From Gemmatimonadota bacterium (GTDB taxonomy: Bacteria; JAAXHH01): DNA of 64,000 nucleotides. Made by a program: the position numbers and the translations under genes. This document shows positions 62,391 to 64,000 of this stretch, piece by piece; position 1 is the stretch's first letter; the number at the start of each line of letters is the position of its first letter. The notes under the pieces were generated by a model, which saw only the letters and a program-made list of their open reading frames with translations, ran no database searches and was not told the origin of the DNA. Where the stretch lies: assembly GCA_009837395.1 (NCBI GenBank), contig VXTP01000043.1:1-64000 (forward strand), in the 5' to 3' direction.

Positions 62391-64000
62391 ATGAATCTGT
62401 ATCTCCGAGTACTTTCTTACGTAAAACCCTACTGGTATTTCATGGCCGGCGCCATGGTATGCATGGCCTGTTTCGCGCTGACCAGCAGCGCTACCGTCTG
62501 GGTGGCCCTGCCCTTTCTGCAGACCCTCTTCGGTCAGGAAACCGTACAGACGGTGCAGGGCACCCCGGCCGGGCAGCCTGGCCAGACCGGGCAGGGCGGT
62601 CAACCCGGGCAGGGTGGTCAACTCGACGTGGCCCAGGATTCGGCGAACCGGCTGGAACAGCGAACCGGGATGACGGGCCTGCGCGAGACCTTGAAGGACC
62701 GCACCAACGACCTGATCAGGCGGCCGACCAAGCAGGCAACCCTCGAGCGCCTCTGCCTGATCATCCTGTTCATCCTCCTGCTCAAGAACATCAGCAGTTA
62801 CCTGCAGGCCTACCTGATGGCCTACGCCGAGAACGGGGTCATCAAAGACCTCAGGAACCACCTTTATATCCATCTGCACCGGCTTTCCCTGTCCTATTTC
62901 CACCGGGAACGCACGGGGGAGCTCATCTCCCGCGTATCCTACGACGTCATGAAGATCAACGGCACCATCTCTGCCGCCTTCGGCACGCTGGTCAAGGAAC
63001 CCATGCTGGTCGTGGTCTTCCTCGCGATCCTCCTGATCCTCAGCTGGCAGTTGACGCTGGTCTCCCTGGTCCTGCTTCCGCTGAGCGTCCTCGTCATCAC
63101 CACGGTGGGCAGGCGCCTTCGCCGGAGCAGCACGGCGTCCCAGGAGGCCATGGCCGACCTGACCTCGACGCTCCAGGAGACCGTGGCCGGTGTGCGGGTG
63201 GTCAAGGCCTTCAACATGGAGTCCTTCGAGATCGGCAAGTTCAAGCGGCAGACGCAACACTACTTCCGCACGCTGCTCCGCCTGACCCACATGCACAACC
63301 TGGCCAGCCCCATCACGGAGATCCTGGGCAGCGCCGTGGGCCTGGCGATCCTCTGGTACGGCGGGCGGCAGGTGCTGGAAGGCGGCCTGCTGGCGCCCGA
63401 GGACTTCCTGACCTTCTTCCTGGCCCTCTTTTCCATGATGAAACCGGTCAAGGAACTCGGCCAGGTGCACAACAGGATCCAGGAGGGGATCGCCGCCGCC
63501 GACCGCGTGTTTTCCGTGCTGGACACGGCCCCGGAGATCACGGACGCCCCCGGTGCGGTCCCGCTGCCCGACCTGCGGCGGGAGATCCGGCTCGATCGCG
63601 TTGACTTCCGGTACGATTCGGTCTCCGATCCCGCCCTGGAAGAGATCGACCTGGTGGTCCAAGCGGGCGAGACCGTGGCGCTCGTGGGACCCAGCGGCGG
63701 CGGCAAGTCCACCCTGGTGGACCTCGTCGCGCGGTTCTACGATCCGACCGGGGGGCGCATCGAAATCGACGGGAAAGACCTGCGTTCGGTCACCGTGGCT
63801 TCCCTCCGGGAGAAGATGGGCATCGTGACCCAGGACGTGATCCTCTTCAACGATACGGTCCGCAACAACATCGCCTACGGCGTGGCCGACATGCCCCTGG
63901 ACCGGATACAGTCCGCCGCGGCCGCCGCGAACGCGGACGCCTTCATCGAGCAGTTGCCCGATGGGTACGATACGTTTCTCGGGGAGCGGGGCGTGCGGCT
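62391..64000 (+). CDS. MsbA-like ABC exporter (membrane and ATPase fused), 3' end cut by window edge
   Basis: An ABC half-transporter of the lipid A/lipid-linked glycan exporter type. Six transmembrane helices are predicted over residues ~17-350, with helix 1 at YFMAGAMVCMACFALT. The nucleotide domain has Walker A GPSGGGKST (near residue 434), the Q-loop TQDVILFND and an A-loop Tyr in FRYDSVS. The signature LSGGQ and Walker B lie beyond the right edge. Between helices 1 and 2 is an unusual insert rich in Gly and Gln. Context with glycosyltransferases suggests glycolipid export. Confidence 0.9.
   Translation, partial: MNLYLRVLSYVKPYWYFMAGAMVCMACFALTSSATVWVALPFLQTLFGQETVQTVQGTPAGQPGQTGQGGQPGQGGQLDVAQDSANRLEQRTGMTGLRETLKDRTNDLIRRPTKQATLERLCLIILFILLLKNISSYLQAYLMAYAENGVIKDLRNHLYIHLHRLSLSYFHRERTGELISRVSYDVMKINGTISAAFGTLVKEPMLVVVFLAILLILSWQLTLVSLVLLPLSVLVITTVGRRLRRSSTASQEAMADLTSTLQETVAGVRVVKAFNMESFEIGKFKRQTQHYFRTLLRLTHMHNLASPITEILGSAVGLAILWYGGRQVLEGGLLAPEDFLTFFLALFSMMKPVKELGQVHNRIQEGIAAADRVFSVLDTAPEITDAPGAVPLPDLRREIRLDRVDFRYDSVSDPALEEIDLVVQAGETVALVGPSGGGKSTLVDLVARFYDPTGGRIEIDGKDLRSVTVASLREKMGIVTQDVILFNDTVRNNIAYGVADMPLDRIQSAAAAANADAFIEQLPDGYDTFLGERGVR
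62587..62622. repeat. 2 x 18 bp in-frame tandem repeat in the exporter loop
   Basis: Units at 62587-62604 and 62605-62622 differ at one base and encode Gly/Gln-rich residues in the periplasmic loop after helix 1. Confidence 0.75.

Overview
This window is GC-rich, gene-dense bacterial DNA. TonB-dependent uptake, outer-membrane proteins, lipid A/LPS-type glycosyltransferases and a complete Complex I point to a diderm, respiring bacterium. Several sulfatases with a radical-SAM maturase, three phytanoyl-CoA dioxygenase (PhyH) proteins, two enolase-superfamily enzymes, RraA-like, hydantoinase and N-acyl-D-amino-acid deacylase genes suggest an uncultured scavenging lineage such as Latescibacterota or Poribacteria. 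That placement is my inference from gene content only. No rRNA, tRNA, CRISPR array, transposase, integrase or phage gene was seen.

Layout. 1-9007 holds a fused hydantoinase/oxoprolinase HyuA-HyuB (running off the left edge), a beta-carbonic anhydrase, a hisH-hisF-amidohydrolase operon and an M24 peptidase. 9036-15955 holds two enolase-superfamily enzymes, a FitAB/VapBC-type toxin-antitoxin pair with a visible operator, a Gfo/Idh oxidoreductase, an aldo/keto reductase and an orphan peptide-binding protein. 16005-18715 is a minus-strand operon of SGNH hydrolase, PhyH and aroA. 19078-23274 has a quinone-oxidoreductase-like MDR, a SelD fused to an NDH-2-like flavoprotein and an unknown gene. 23513-34336 is a plus-strand catabolic cluster: RraA, sulfatase, peptide-binding protein, PhyH, sulfatase, a putative TIM-barrel protein, sulfatase, and the radical-SAM sulfatase maturase that would activate them. 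34417-43441 carries a GPP34-domain protein, a TonB receptor, an outer-membrane barrel, cspA, an M1 aminopeptidase, a third PhyH, MTA phosphorylase and an orphan antitoxin. 43685-58129 is a full 14-subunit nuo operon with pyrE inserted between nuoB and nuoC. 58256-64000 has a polyprenyl diphosphate synthase, probably for the quinone side chain, then WaaE-like GT2, radical SAM/SPASM, GT4 and an MsbA-like exporter running off the right edge.

The most unusual thing is a genome-habit signal. At many gene ends the last 8-45 bp including the stop codon is tandemly duplicated into the spacer (18091, 25709, 27555, 28526, 29884, 34333, 47466, 54953, 61097). Similar in-frame tandem duplications extend proteins in the HyuA-HyuB linker, the NuoM C-terminus and the exporter loop, and there is a 7 x 11 bp array ahead of the TonB receptor gene. 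Other points worth checking are the apparent ATA start of the prenyl synthase, the pyrE insertion, the EPSP synthase with a changed Pro101-equivalent, and the gonococcal-FitA-like operator.
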